A stretch of DNA of 12,851 bases, taken from contig DATJSO010000247.1 of assembly GCA_035504075.1 (NCBI GenBank), forward strand, positions 1 through 12,851. The letters run 5' to 3'. This stretch comes from DATARH01 sp035504075. GTDB taxonomy: Bacteria; Pseudomonadota; Alphaproteobacteria; ATCC43930; CGMCC-115725. The notes under the pieces are model-generated. The model was not told the DNA's origin and did not search any database. It was given only the letters and a program-made list of their open reading frames with translations. Below are positions 6,515-12,851 of this stretch, piece by piece. Numbering within the stretch: position 1 is the stretch's first letter; each line of letters starts with the position of its first letter. The position numbers and the translations under genes were made by a program.

Positions 6515-7276
6515 CTACAGATATTTGGCCGGGCGGATCATCGCGCGCCACATATGCGCGACCGGGCTGTTGTCGAAACCCAGCCCTTCCTTCGGTTGGC
6601 GGAAGTTGCGGCCGATCACGTCGGTGAACTCCGCCAGTTCGACATGCACATTCGGATCGAATGAATAAATGTCGTGGACCGTGATCATGCGGCCCGACAT
6701 ATACCATTTGTGGTTGCGCATCCGCTTGTAGTCTTCCTCGATATAGGGGTCGGGACGATAATCGGCGCCGAATGTCTTGATGTAAGACTGCGGATATTCA
6801 TAACCGACCGACTCGTCGGGGTAGAAGCGCAACACCTGGTGGGCCCGGATCGCCCACGTCACCTCTTCATCGACATAGGGTTCGACGAGCTGCGCGCCCC
6901 AATAGCCATGATCGCCGCGGATGAAGCCGACCGTCGCGATATCGTGCAACAGGCAGGCGAGCACCATCTTTTCGCCGAGGCCGGCCCGAACAGCATGCCG
7001 TGCGCTCTGCAACAGGTGCATCGACGGTCCAAAGCGGTATTGGAAAAAATCGATCAGCGTCGGCTTTTCCGGCATCGCCGGCAGCCGCGGGTCATCGCCC
7101 ATCAGCACGCGCGCCCGCGGATTTTCGGCCATCAGCCGGGCCGCATTGGGCGGCGGCGACAGATCGCCGTCGGCGAGGCTGTAGAGCCGCGATTTGATGA
7201 CGATGTAGTCAAGCTCCTCGCTCATCTGCCGCTCGAGCGCGTCGGCCTTTGCGCTCAGGCTCATCACGTCGTTCAT
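6515..7276 (-). CDS. HD-domain protein, putative dinuclear metal enzyme
   Basis: This is a 253-residue protein with a central HD domain. The metal-binding pattern is His87, His111-Asp112 (in LLHDIATVG), His123 (RGDHGYWG), His146 (IRAHQ) and Asp202 (VHDIYSFDP). Six ligands of this H-HD-H-H-D type are known from dinuclear HD enzymes: some phosphohydrolases and the mixed-valent diiron oxygenases PhnZ and MIOX. It lacks a GYP motif and any sensor domain. An N-terminal helical part (1-70) and a Trp/Tyr-rich C-terminal part (170-253, with PQSYIKTFGADYRPDPY and NHKWYMSGR) are not recognised. There is no signal peptide, so it is probably cytoplasmic. The start has GGAGGG at an 8-bp spacing. It is divergent from the FixJ-type regulator with a 216-bp gap. 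The HD fold is secure; hydrolase versus oxygenase is open. Confidence 0.82.
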   Translation of the reverse strand: MNDVMSLSAKADALERQMSEELDYIVIKSRLYSLADGDLSPPPNAARLMAENPRARVLMGDDPRLPAMPEKPTLIDFFQYRFGPSMHLLQSARHAVRAGLGEKMVLACLLHDIATVGFIRGDHGYWGAQLVEPYVDEEVTWAIRAHQVLRFYPDESVGYEYPQSYIKTFGADYRPDPYIEEDYKRMRNHKWYMSGRMITVHDIYSFDPNVHVELAEFTDVIGRNFRQPKEGLGFDNSPVAHMWRAMIRPAKYL

Positions 7277-7337
7277 GCCGGTTGCCCTCCATCGTCGCCG
7301 CTCGCGCCGCCCGGGCGCAGCCTAACAGAGGCCGGCC

Positions 7338-7372
7338 GTGCCGCAACCGGTTTTGCCGGCGAGCCGCGGCAC
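7338..7372. repeat. Nested inverted repeats upstream of HD gene
   Basis: GTGCCGC at 7338-7344 and GCGGCAC at 7366-7372 form a perfect 7-bp outer arm. Inside, CCGG at 7347-7350 and CCGG at 7356-7359 can pair around TTTTG. The element lies in the divergent region between the HD gene and the FixJ-type regulator. It could be an operator or an RNA hairpin in the HD transcript leader; neither is proven. Confidence 0.4.
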
Positions 7373-7410
7373 GTCACTGCCGGACCTCAGGTCGCCCAAT
7401 GCTCCCCATA

Positions 7411-7439
7411 TTGCAACTGCACGTAGATCATGACACAAT
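7411..7439 (+). promoter_or_regulatory. Candidate sigma-70-type promoter for FixJ-type regulator
   Basis: TTGCAA at 7411-7416 and CACAAT at 7434-7439 each match four of six consensus bases and are separated by an ideal 17 bp. Transcription would begin near 7446, giving a leader of about 47 bases before the ATG at 7493. Confidence 0.45.
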
Positions 7440-7492
7440 CATTCACTCGGCCGGGTTCGGTGACCTACCGTCCGCGGACCGAGGCAAAGCAG

Positions 7493-8137
7493 ATGAACGC
7501 GCCGACAGTCTACGTTGTCGATGATGACGAGCAGATGCAGACGCTGGTGCGCCGCATCCTCGAACCGGCGTATTCGGTGATCTCGTTTGCCGACGCACGC
7601 CAGTTCCTCGGCGTGGTGCCGGCGCTGGCCCCCGGCTGTCTGGTGCTCGATGTCTACCTGCCCGGGCTTGACGGGCTTGACACGCTGCGCGCTCTGGCCA
7701 AAAGCGATCCGCGCTTTCCGACGATCATGATCACCGGCATGGGCGACGTGAATATCGCGGTGCAGGCAATGAAGGCGGGCGCGGTGGATTTTATCGAAAA
7801 GCCGTTTACCTCAGCGGCACTGCGCGACAGCGTCGCGCTGGCGCAGCGACGGCTCGCCGACAGCGCGGGCAAGGAAGTTGAGCGGGATGCGGCGCGCTCG
7901 CGGCTGGCATCGTTGTCGGAGCGCGAGCGCGAGGTGCTGAGCGGGTTGGTCGCCGGCCTGCCGAACAAGACGATCGCCTATGACCTGGGTGTCAGCCCGC
8001 GCACGGTCGAGGCGCACCGCGCCCGCATCATGAGCAAAACGCAGGCGCCGAACTTCTCGGCGCTGGTCCGCCTCGCCCTCGCCGCCGGCGAGGCGGCAAG
8101 CCGCGATGGCGAAAAACCCGTCATTCCAGGCCGATAG
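7493..8137 (+). CDS. FixJ/NarL-type response regulator, DNA-binding
   Basis: This is a 214-residue two-domain response regulator. The receiver (about 5-120) has the acidic pocket DDD at 10-12, phospho-acceptor Asp53 in VLDVYLPG, Thr81 and Lys103 in IEKPF. The MKAGAVDFIEKPF stretch is typical of the FixJ group. The C-terminal LuxR-type helix-turn-helix runs from LSEREREVL (about 141) through NKTIAYDLGVSPRTVEAHRARIM. On phosphorylation it should dimerise and bind promoter DNA. The ATG at 7493 is preferred over an upstream in-frame ATG at 7430: the former has GAGG 8 bp before it and gives the family-typical N-terminus, while the upstream one overlaps the proposed promoter. No cognate kinase is adjacent. 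A CheY-like regulator follows after 102 bp. Targets are unknown, and nearby inverted repeats are candidate sites. Confidence 0.92.
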   Translation: MNAPTVYVVDDDEQMQTLVRRILEPAYSVISFADARQFLGVVPALAPGCLVLDVYLPGLDGLDTLRALAKSDPRFPTIMITGMGDVNIAVQAMKAGAVDFIEKPFTSAALRDSVALAQRRLADSAGKEVERDAARSRLASLSEREREVLSGLVAGLPNKTIAYDLGVSPRTVEAHRARIMSKTQAPNFSALVRLALAAGEAASRDGEKPVIPGR

Positions 8138-8142
8138 GTAAT

Positions 8143-8156
8143 TTTCCCTACGGAAA
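8143..8156. repeat. Inverted repeat after FixJ-type gene
   Basis: TTTCC and GGAAA flank CTAC, starting 6 bp after the stop codon of the FixJ-type gene and 84 bp before the next start. It is AT-richer than its surroundings and is a candidate regulator site for the downstream gene, or a weak hairpin. Confidence 0.35.
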
Positions 8157-8188
8157 CAACCGGATTTCGCCCGCGCCCGGCGCCGCGT

Positions 8189-8207
8189 AGATTGCCTCCT
8201 GCAATCT
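8189..8207. repeat. Perfect inverted repeat upstream of CheY-like gene
   Basis: AGATTGC at 8189-8195 and GCAATCT at 8201-8207 flank CTCCT, 33 bp before the CheY-like start. The same GATTGC/GCAATC arms recur just beyond the far end of that gene. The dyad may be an operator, perhaps for the upstream LuxR-type regulator. Confidence 0.45.
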
Positions 8208-8239
8208 TCAGTTGTGCAGTCTCCACGGCGGGTGAAAAC

Positions 8240-8650
8240 ATGACGAAAATTCTGGTCATCGACGATGATGCGCTGGTGCGCGGCTCGGTCGCGCGGATGC
8301 TGAGGCGATGGGGCTACGACGTCGCCGTCGCAGAAGACGGGCGCCGCGGACTGGCCCTGTTCCATGACATTGAGCCGCGGCTCGTCATCACGGACATCAT
8401 CATGCCGGACCAGGACGGCATCGAAACGATCCGCGAAATACGCCGCGTGCGTCCGGACGCGCAGATCATCGCAATGTCCGGCTGCGGTCGGCTCGGCAAT
8501 CTCGATTTTCTCAATATCGCGGCCAAGCTCGGCGCCGGCGAGGTCATCAGCAAGCCGTTCGAGCCGGCAACGTTGCGCGACTGTGTCACGCGCTGCCTCG
8601 CAAAAGCCGCCGACGGCCGCCCGGCATCGGAGGCCGGCTGCTCCGCGTAA
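8240..8650 (+). CDS. Single-domain response regulator (CheY-like receiver)
   Basis: This is a 136-residue stand-alone receiver. It shows ILVIDDD (4-10), phospho-acceptor Asp52 in VITDIIMPDQDG, switch Ser80 in AMSG and Lys105 in SKPF. The last 20 residues are a loose tail without a known output domain. It therefore probably relays phosphate or acts by protein contact. The ATG at 8240 is chosen because the receiver starts directly there; the frame remains open to 8192 but the added residues are not family-like. The ribosome site is weak (GGCGGGTG). It lies 102 bp after the FixJ-type gene on the same strand, and two inverted repeats in that gap suggest its own control. It is a different paralogue from the receiver at 2142-2558: the switch residue and flanking motifs differ. 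Confidence 0.9.
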   Translation: MTKILVIDDDALVRGSVARMLRRWGYDVAVAEDGRRGLALFHDIEPRLVITDIIMPDQDGIETIREIRRVRPDAQIIAMSGCGRLGNLDFLNIAAKLGAGEVISKPFEPATLRDCVTRCLAKAADGRPASEAGCSA

Positions 8651-8706
8651 CTTGCCACCTCTCCCGGCCGACGGCGCTCGCCTTCTTCGGGTTGGCTTGG
8701 CCAAAA

Positions 8707-8720
8707 GATTGCCGGCAATC
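8707..8720. repeat. 14-bp perfect palindrome between convergent genes
   Basis: GATTGCCGGCAATC reads the same on both strands. It overlaps the stop codon of the amidohydrolase gene and lies 56 bp beyond the CheY-like stop. Its arms match those of the dyad at 8189-8207. Confidence 0.5.
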
Positions 8721-9555
8721 AGTTCGGGACACCGGCGCGCTGCCAGCCCCACCAGGCGCACAGCGCCTCGCCCATGACGAGGTCGAGGTCGCGGCCCCTG
8801 AGCCAGGGTAGTTCCTCGGTAAACATCGTCACGCACTGGCGCCACGAGCACGGCATCTTCGTGATATCGGTGCCCCAGAACATGCGCCGCGGGCCGAATG
8901 CGTCGAACACCTGCCGCAGGTAGGGATGCAGCGCCGGGAACGGATAGGGCTCGCTCGCATAATGCGGCACGCCGGTCGCCTTGACCGCGACATTGGGGTG
9001 CCTCGCCAGCGCCAGCAGATCGGGGATGTGGGTCATCGCGGCGGCGTCCTTGTGCTGGCTGGTCCCCCCGCGACCACCCAGATGATCGATCGTAAGGCGC
9101 AACGCCGGATGGCGCTCGGCGATGCGGCCGATGTCGCGCAGCGAATCTGTCGCCAGCATCGCGATCGGCACCCGCGCCGCCTCGGCCGCCGCCCACAGCC
9201 AGTCGAGCGTGCCGTCGGCGAGCCAGCGCCGCGCCGGGTCGCTGAGGAATGTGTAGCGCAGGCCGAGCATGCCCGGTTGCCCGCGCCAGTCGGCGATGCG
9301 CTCGCGCGATTGCGGCCGGTCGAGCGGCAGCGACCCCATGATCGCAAAGCGGCCTGGATAACCGGCGACCGCGGCAGACGCCATGTCGGTCGCCCGGGGG
9401 TCCCAGCCGGGCGGGTGGATGACGGCGGCATCGACGCCGCCTTCGTCCATCAGCGCGATTGCCTCCGCGGGCGTGAAATGCGTCACCTGCCAATGCGACT
9501 GGTTGCTCGGCAGCCCCGAGCCCCAGGTGTGGATTTGCGCATCGACGATCTGCAT
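8719..9555 (-). CDS. Amidohydrolase 2 family protein, lactonase-like
   Basis: This is a 278-residue TIM-barrel hydrolase of the amidohydrolase-2 group (PF04909, COG3618-like), whose members include sugar-lactone and pyrone-dicarboxylate lactonases as well as decarboxylases. Seen are VDAQIHTWG at the N-terminus (His9, where many relatives have HxH, here only one His), GLRYTFLSDP (98-107), TIDHLGG with His158, NVAVKATG (188-195) and the late-strand FWGTDITK with Asp230. The terminal MGEALCAWWGW corresponds to the usual GxNAxxLF ending. The start at 9555 has GAGAGG 7 bp upstream; the frame stays open to 9780 but the extension overlaps the divergent GMC gene. It is divergent from that gene with 136 bp between them, so a shared pathway is plausible. 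The substrate is not predictable. Confidence 0.85.
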   Translation of the reverse strand: MQIVDAQIHTWGSGLPSNQSHWQVTHFTPAEAIALMDEGGVDAAVIHPPGWDPRATDMASAAVAGYPGRFAIMGSLPLDRPQSRERIADWRGQPGMLGLRYTFLSDPARRWLADGTLDWLWAAAEAARVPIAMLATDSLRDIGRIAERHPALRLTIDHLGGRGGTSQHKDAAAMTHIPDLLALARHPNVAVKATGVPHYASEPYPFPALHPYLRQVFDAFGPRRMFWGTDITKMPCSWRQCVTMFTEELPWLRGRDLDLVMGEALCAWWGWQRAGVPN

Positions 9556-9583
9556 TGCACGGCCTCTCAGCTTGCACGGCGGC

Positions 9584-9601
9584 GCCGAACTTGGGTTCGG
9601 C
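9584..9601. promoter_or_regulatory. Perfect inverted repeat between divergent metabolic genes
   Basis: GCCGAAC at 9584-9590 and GTTCGGC at 9595-9601 form a perfect 7-bp dyad around TTGG. It lies 28 bp upstream of the amidohydrolase start and 90 bp upstream of the GMC gene. It may be an operator for both, or a stem-loop in the amidohydrolase mRNA leader. Confidence 0.45.
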
Positions 9602-9691
9602 CGCGATACGGTATCACGCCGGCGGCGCGGCGGCGTGTTGCATCGCGAGAGCCGATCGCGGCATGCTGCGCGAAACGAGGGGACGGTGAGA

Positions 9692-11293
9692 ATGAAAGAT
9701 CCGGTGGATGTGCTGATCATCGGCGCCGGCGCGTCGGGGGCGGCGGTGGCGTGGAGCCTCGCCGAGACGAAGATGCACATCCTTTGCCTCGAACAGGGCG
9801 GCTGGATGAACCCGTTGACCTATCCGAGCGCCGGCCGCGACTGGGAGGCGCGCTTCTACGGCGATTTCTCGCCCAGCCCGAACATTCGCGCGCGCCCCGA
9901 GGACTACCCGGTAAACGACGACAATTCGCCGATCAAAGTCGTCAATTTCAATGGCGTCGGCGGCGGCACGATCATGTACACGGCGCATTTCCCGCGCCTG
10001 CATCCCTCCGATTTCCGCGTCAAAAGCCTTGATGGCGTCGCCGCGGACTGGCCCGTCGATTACGCGACGCTGGCGCCGTTTTTTGATGAAAACGATCGCA
10101 TGATGGGCGTCTCGGGTCTTGCCGGCGATCCCGGCGCGCCGCCGCGCGGCGATCCGCCGATGCCGCCCCTGCCGCTGGGCCGCTCCGGCACGATCCTCGG
10201 GCGCGCGATGAACCGCCTCGGCTGGCATTGGTGGCCGAGCGACACGACCGTCGCGACGGTCGATTACGAAGGCCGGGCGCGCTGCATCAATCTCGGCCAT
10301 TGCACGCCCGGCTGCGCCCAGGGCGCAAAGGCGAGCACCGACATCACCTACTGGCCGGCGGCGCTGCGCGCCGGCGCCGAATTGCGCACGCATTGCCGCG
10401 TGCGCGAGATCGCGACCGACGAGCACGGCATGGCCTCGGGCGTCGTCTATTACGATGCCGACGGCCAGGAGCAATTCCAGCCGGCGCATGTCGTCGTGCT
10501 GGCCTGCAACGGCGTCGGCACGCCGCGGCTTCTGTTGAATTCGACTTCCGGCAAGTTCCCGAACGGGCTGGCCAATTCCAGCGGCCTCGTCGGCAGGAAC
10601 CTGATGTTTCATCCCTACGCCCAGTTGTGGGGTTATGTGCAGGAGCCGACCGACAGCAACCGCGCGCCGCCGACCTGCCTGTGGAGCAAGGAATTCTATG
10701 AGACCGACCGGAGCCGCGGATTTGTGCGGGGCTATACGTTCCAGTTCGGCCGCGGCGTCGGGCCGATCATGGAAGCCGTCGCCAGCGAGCAGAAGGGCCT
10801 GTTGCCGTGGGGCGCCGGCCACCATGCCGCGTTCCGTCGCCTCAACGGCCATCGCATCGGCCTGTCGGCAATCTGCGAGGACCTGCCCGAAGAACACAAC
10901 CGCGTCACGCTCGACCCGGTATTGAAGGATTGCCACGGCATTCCGGCGCCGAAGATCGACTACACGATCGGCGAGAACACGGCAAAGATGATGGCGCACG
11001 GGATTGCCCGCGCGAAGGAGGTGCTGGCCGCCGCCGAGGCGACCGACATCTGCATCAACAGCCCGATCCCGTACGGCGGGTGGCATCTGCTCGGCACCGC
11101 CCGCATGGGGACCGACCGCGAGCGCTCGGTCGTCAACGAATGGGGCCGCTCGCATGACGTGAGAAACCTGTTCATTGTCGACGGCAGCCTGTTTGTCACG
11201 TCAGGCGGCGTCAACCCCACTTCGACGATCCAGGCGCTGGCGCTCTATGTCGCCGACCAGATGAAACAGCGTCTCGCCAATCTGTTCGATTGA
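9692..11293 (+). CDS. GMC-family FAD dehydrogenase large subunit with CX5CX3C motif
   Basis: This is a 533-residue flavoprotein of the glucose-methanol-choline family, in the sugar/gluconate dehydrogenase branch. FAD is bound by the N-terminal IIGAGASGAAVAWSL (9-23, GxGxxG at 11-16) and the family stretch GVGGGTIMYTAHFPRLHP. Catalytic candidates are His465 in GGWHLLGTARMG and Asn508 in GGVNPTSTIQ. Cys198, Cys204 and Cys208 fit CX5CX3C, the spacing of the 3Fe-4S ligands in the FAD glucose dehydrogenase of Burkholderia, so intramolecular electron transfer away from FAD is likely. The ATG at 9692 has GAGGGGA about 8 bp before it; the open frame to 9383 overlaps the divergent gene. There is no signal peptide. 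The small-subunit gene follows 7 bp later, so a heterodimer is expected. The substrate is unknown; alcohols or sugars are typical. Confidence 0.92.
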   Translation: MKDPVDVLIIGAGASGAAVAWSLAETKMHILCLEQGGWMNPLTYPSAGRDWEARFYGDFSPSPNIRARPEDYPVNDDNSPIKVVNFNGVGGGTIMYTAHFPRLHPSDFRVKSLDGVAADWPVDYATLAPFFDENDRMMGVSGLAGDPGAPPRGDPPMPPLPLGRSGTILGRAMNRLGWHWWPSDTTVATVDYEGRARCINLGHCTPGCAQGAKASTDITYWPAALRAGAELRTHCRVREIATDEHGMASGVVYYDADGQEQFQPAHVVVLACNGVGTPRLLLNSTSGKFPNGLANSSGLVGRNLMFHPYAQLWGYVQEPTDSNRAPPTCLWSKEFYETDRSRGFVRGYTFQFGRGVGPIMEAVASEQKGLLPWGAGHHAAFRRLNGHRIGLSAICEDLPEEHNRVTLDPVLKDCHGIPAPKIDYTIGENTAKMMAHGIARAKEVLAAAEATDICINSPIPYGGWHLLGTARMGTDRERSVVNEWGRSHDVRNLFIVDGSLFVTSGGVNPTSTIQALALYVADQMKQRLANLFD

Positions 11294-11300
11294 GGCCGCA

Positions 11301-11747
11301 ATGCTTGCAAATATTCTGCTTACGGCGCGCCAGCAGGATGACCTGCGCGCGCTGGCCGGCCTGATGATCCCGGGAAGCGCCGAATTCGACGTGCCGGGCG
11401 CCGACGATCCGGCGATCCAGGCCGATATCGCGGCGACGCTCGGCCGTGATGCCGGCGACGTGCGCGCGGCGCTCGACAAACTCGCGCTGCTTGCCGGCGC
11501 GCCGCTCGCCGGCCTCGATGCGGCGCGGCGCGAGGCGGCGGCGCAGCAATTGCGGGCGGCGGGCGGCACGCCGGTGGCGACGCTCGCCCGCGTCATCCTG
11601 CAATGCTACTACCGCGACGATCGGGTCGTTCGCTCGCTCGGCTTCGAGCCGCGGCCGCCCTACCCGCAGGGCCACGTCCTGGAAGACGGCGACTGGTCGC
11701 TGCTCGATCCGGTCCGCGTCCGGCCGCCGTTCTGGCGCCGACCGTAA
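11301..11747 (+). CDS. Gluconate 2-dehydrogenase subunit 3-like small subunit
   Basis: This is a 148-residue protein of the gluconate 2-dehydrogenase subunit 3 family (PF13618), the small or gamma partner of GMC flavoprotein dehydrogenases. It shows LTARQQDDLRALAGLMIPG near the N-terminus, then helical Ala-rich segments and the family-like end VILQCYYRDDRVVRSLGFE with a Pro/Trp-rich tail. Relatives help fold and export the large subunit and usually carry a twin-arginine leader. Here the protein starts at Met-Leu-Ala-Asn with no leader, and the large-subunit stop lies only 7 bp upstream, so no longer start is possible. GAGG lies 6 bp before the ATG. It forms an operon with the GMC gene. The pair may be cytoplasmic, or exported by an unseen route. 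Confidence 0.85.
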   Translation: MLANILLTARQQDDLRALAGLMIPGSAEFDVPGADDPAIQADIAATLGRDAGDVRAALDKLALLAGAPLAGLDAARREAAAQQLRAAGGTPVATLARVILQCYYRDDRVVRSLGFEPRPPYPQGHVLEDGDWSLLDPVRVRPPFWRRP

Positions 11748-11783
11748 CACCTGACCAACGGGGAAACGACGAATGAGGGGGAG

Positions 11784-12851
11784 ATGATTAAACCCGGGCC
11801 GCAACCCGACAGGCGCGTTCAAATCCGCGAGCGCGGCCGGTCGTCATGGCGTCTCGGGGCGGTTGGCGTACTGGTCCTGCTCTGCTGCGCTTCCTGCACC
11901 GGCCTGCGGGGCACCGGCGCGGCGCCGCCGGCCTCGCCCGCCGAGGCATTCACGCTGGTTCCCGACCAGCAGGCTGTCGGCGAGATCCGGCACTACGTCG
12001 TGCGGCCCGGCGAAGTGTTCCCCGACATCGCGCGACGCTTCGATCTCGGCTACACCGAACTGGTGACCGCCAACCCGGGCATCGATCCGTGGGCTCCCGG
12101 CGCCGGCCGCACGATCACGATCCCGGCGCTTTACGTGCTGCCGAAAGCGCCGCATCAGGGCATCGTTATCAACCTAGCGCAGTGGCGGCTGTTTTATTTT
12201 CCGCCCGACGGCGACCGGGTGGAAACGCATCCGGTTGGTCTTGGCGTCATCGGCCAGCGGACCCCGATCGGCGCGACCCGCATCGTGCGCAAGGAGCCGC
12301 ATCCGACGTGGTATGTGCCGGCTTCGATCCGCACCGAGCGGCCGGGCATGCCGGCCGTCGTCAAGCCGGGACCGGACAATCCCCTCGGCGATTATGCGCT
12401 GCACCTCGGCTGGGCCGACTATCTGATCCACGGCACCAACAAGCCGGACGGCGTAGGCCGCAACGTCAGCCACGGCTGCGTGCGGCTTTACCCCGAAGAC
12501 ATCGCCCGACTGTTCCGCGAGGTCTCGGTCGGGACGCCGGTGCGCACCGTAAACCAGCCCGCCACGGCTGGCTGGCTCGGCGACCGGCTGTATGTGGAGG
12601 TCTACCCGAGCAAAACGCAGGCGCAGGCGATCGACACCGACCGCGGTATCGCATCCGACCCGGCCCGCGGCGTCGCGGCCGTCGTCAGGGCGGCGGCCGG
12701 TCCCTACGCGGCGATCGTCGACTGGCGCCGGGTTGCCGACGCGGCCCGGCGGCGAACCGGCACGCCGATTGCGGTCGCGGACCGCGCGACAGCGGCGCTG
12801 CGAGCCGGCTCGGCTTGGCAAGCTGATGCGGCGTCCGGCGACCGGACCGGC
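11784..12851 (+). CDS. L,D-transpeptidase with LysM domain, 3' end outside window
   Basis: The open frame runs from ATG 11784 to the window edge (356 codons visible, no stop). It encodes an ErfK/YbiS/YnhG-type L,D-transpeptidase that makes 3-3 peptidoglycan cross-links or attaches proteins to murein in the periplasm. A basic N-terminus is followed by a hydrophobic segment (24-38) ending in Cys-Ala-Ser-Cys, a possible lipobox with an atypical Cys at -3 and lipidation at Cys38. A LysM domain spans about 69-113 (HYVVRPGEVFPDIARRF). The YkuD domain runs about 125-255 with IHGTN (His216) and the catalytic SHGCVRL (229-235, Cys232). An Ala/Arg-rich tail continues beyond 285. The start has GAGG 5 bp upstream. 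It begins 36 bp after the small-subunit gene; co-transcription is possible. Confidence 0.92.
   Translation, partial: MIKPGPQPDRRVQIRERGRSSWRLGAVGVLVLLCCASCTGLRGTGAAPPASPAEAFTLVPDQQAVGEIRHYVVRPGEVFPDIARRFDLGYTELVTANPGIDPWAPGAGRTITIPALYVLPKAPHQGIVINLAQWRLFYFPPDGDRVETHPVGLGVIGQRTPIGATRIVRKEPHPTWYVPASIRTERPGMPAVVKPGPDNPLGDYALHLGWADYLIHGTNKPDGVGRNVSHGCVRLYPEDIARLFREVSVGTPVRTVNQPATAGWLGDRLYVEVYPSKTQAQAIDTDRGIASDPARGVAAVVRAAAGPYAAIVDWRRVADAARRRTGTPIAVADRATAALRAGSAWQADAASGDRTG

Noticed and set aside
9614..11155. A 513-codon minus-strand frame across the GMC gene
   Set aside because: Antisense to a well-supported flavoprotein; the product is Arg/Ala-rich without motifs.
11773..11787. Four-codon leader frame (ATG AGG GGG AGA TGA) overlapping the transpeptidase start
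   Set aside because: It lies within the purine-rich ribosome site and is most simply a by-product of it; no sign of translation control.
11846..12826. A 326-codon closed plus-strand frame in the last kilobase
   Set aside because: It is out of frame with the L,D-transpeptidase, whose LysM and SHGCVRL motifs read cleanly from 11784; the shadow product is Arg-rich and lacks motifs.

Overview
The window reads as chromosomal DNA from a GC-rich alphaproteobacterium. Supporting signs are an Atm1-type ABC exporter, a DUF882 peptidase with a twin-arginine leader, a Flp-type pilin, FixJ-type response regulators, and a perfect TTAA-N7-TTAA CtrA box upstream of the pilin. The order cannot be settled from the sequence (Hyphomicrobiales or Rhodospirillales are both plausible). 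No rRNA, tRNA, insertion sequence, CRISPR array or phage gene was seen.

Layout, left to right. A secreted DUF882/M15-like murein peptidase (minus) is divergent from a flavin monooxygenase-like member of the acyl-CoA dehydrogenase fold (plus). Then follow three minus-strand genes: an MFS exporter and an Atm1-like ABC exporter only 25 bp apart (an evident operon), and downstream a single-domain response regulator. A 515-bp intergenic region follows, holding the CtrA box, a probable decayed first copy of the pilin gene, and the leader of the intact flp pilin gene (plus). An HD-domain protein with the ligand pattern of a dinuclear-metal enzyme (minus) is divergent from a FixJ-type response regulator, which is followed by a CheY-like receiver protein (both plus). 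A lactonase-like amidohydrolase (minus) is divergent from a plus-strand pair: a GMC flavoprotein carrying a CX5CX3C cluster motif and its gluconate-dehydrogenase-subunit-3-like partner. An L,D-transpeptidase lipoprotein candidate with a LysM domain starts 36 bp later and runs off the right edge.

How the genes may work together. The GMC flavoprotein and the small subunit should form one dehydrogenase complex, possibly making a lactone that the divergent amidohydrolase opens. The two exporters form an efflux unit. The terminal murein genes are both envelope enzymes, but they lie 11 kb apart and need not be functionally linked. Three response regulators occur with no histidine kinase in view, so their partners must lie elsewhere. 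The most notable observations are the degenerate tandem pilin copy under a CtrA-type promoter, the cluster-bearing GMC dehydrogenase whose small subunit lacks an export signal, and several perfect inverted repeats in divergent promoter regions.
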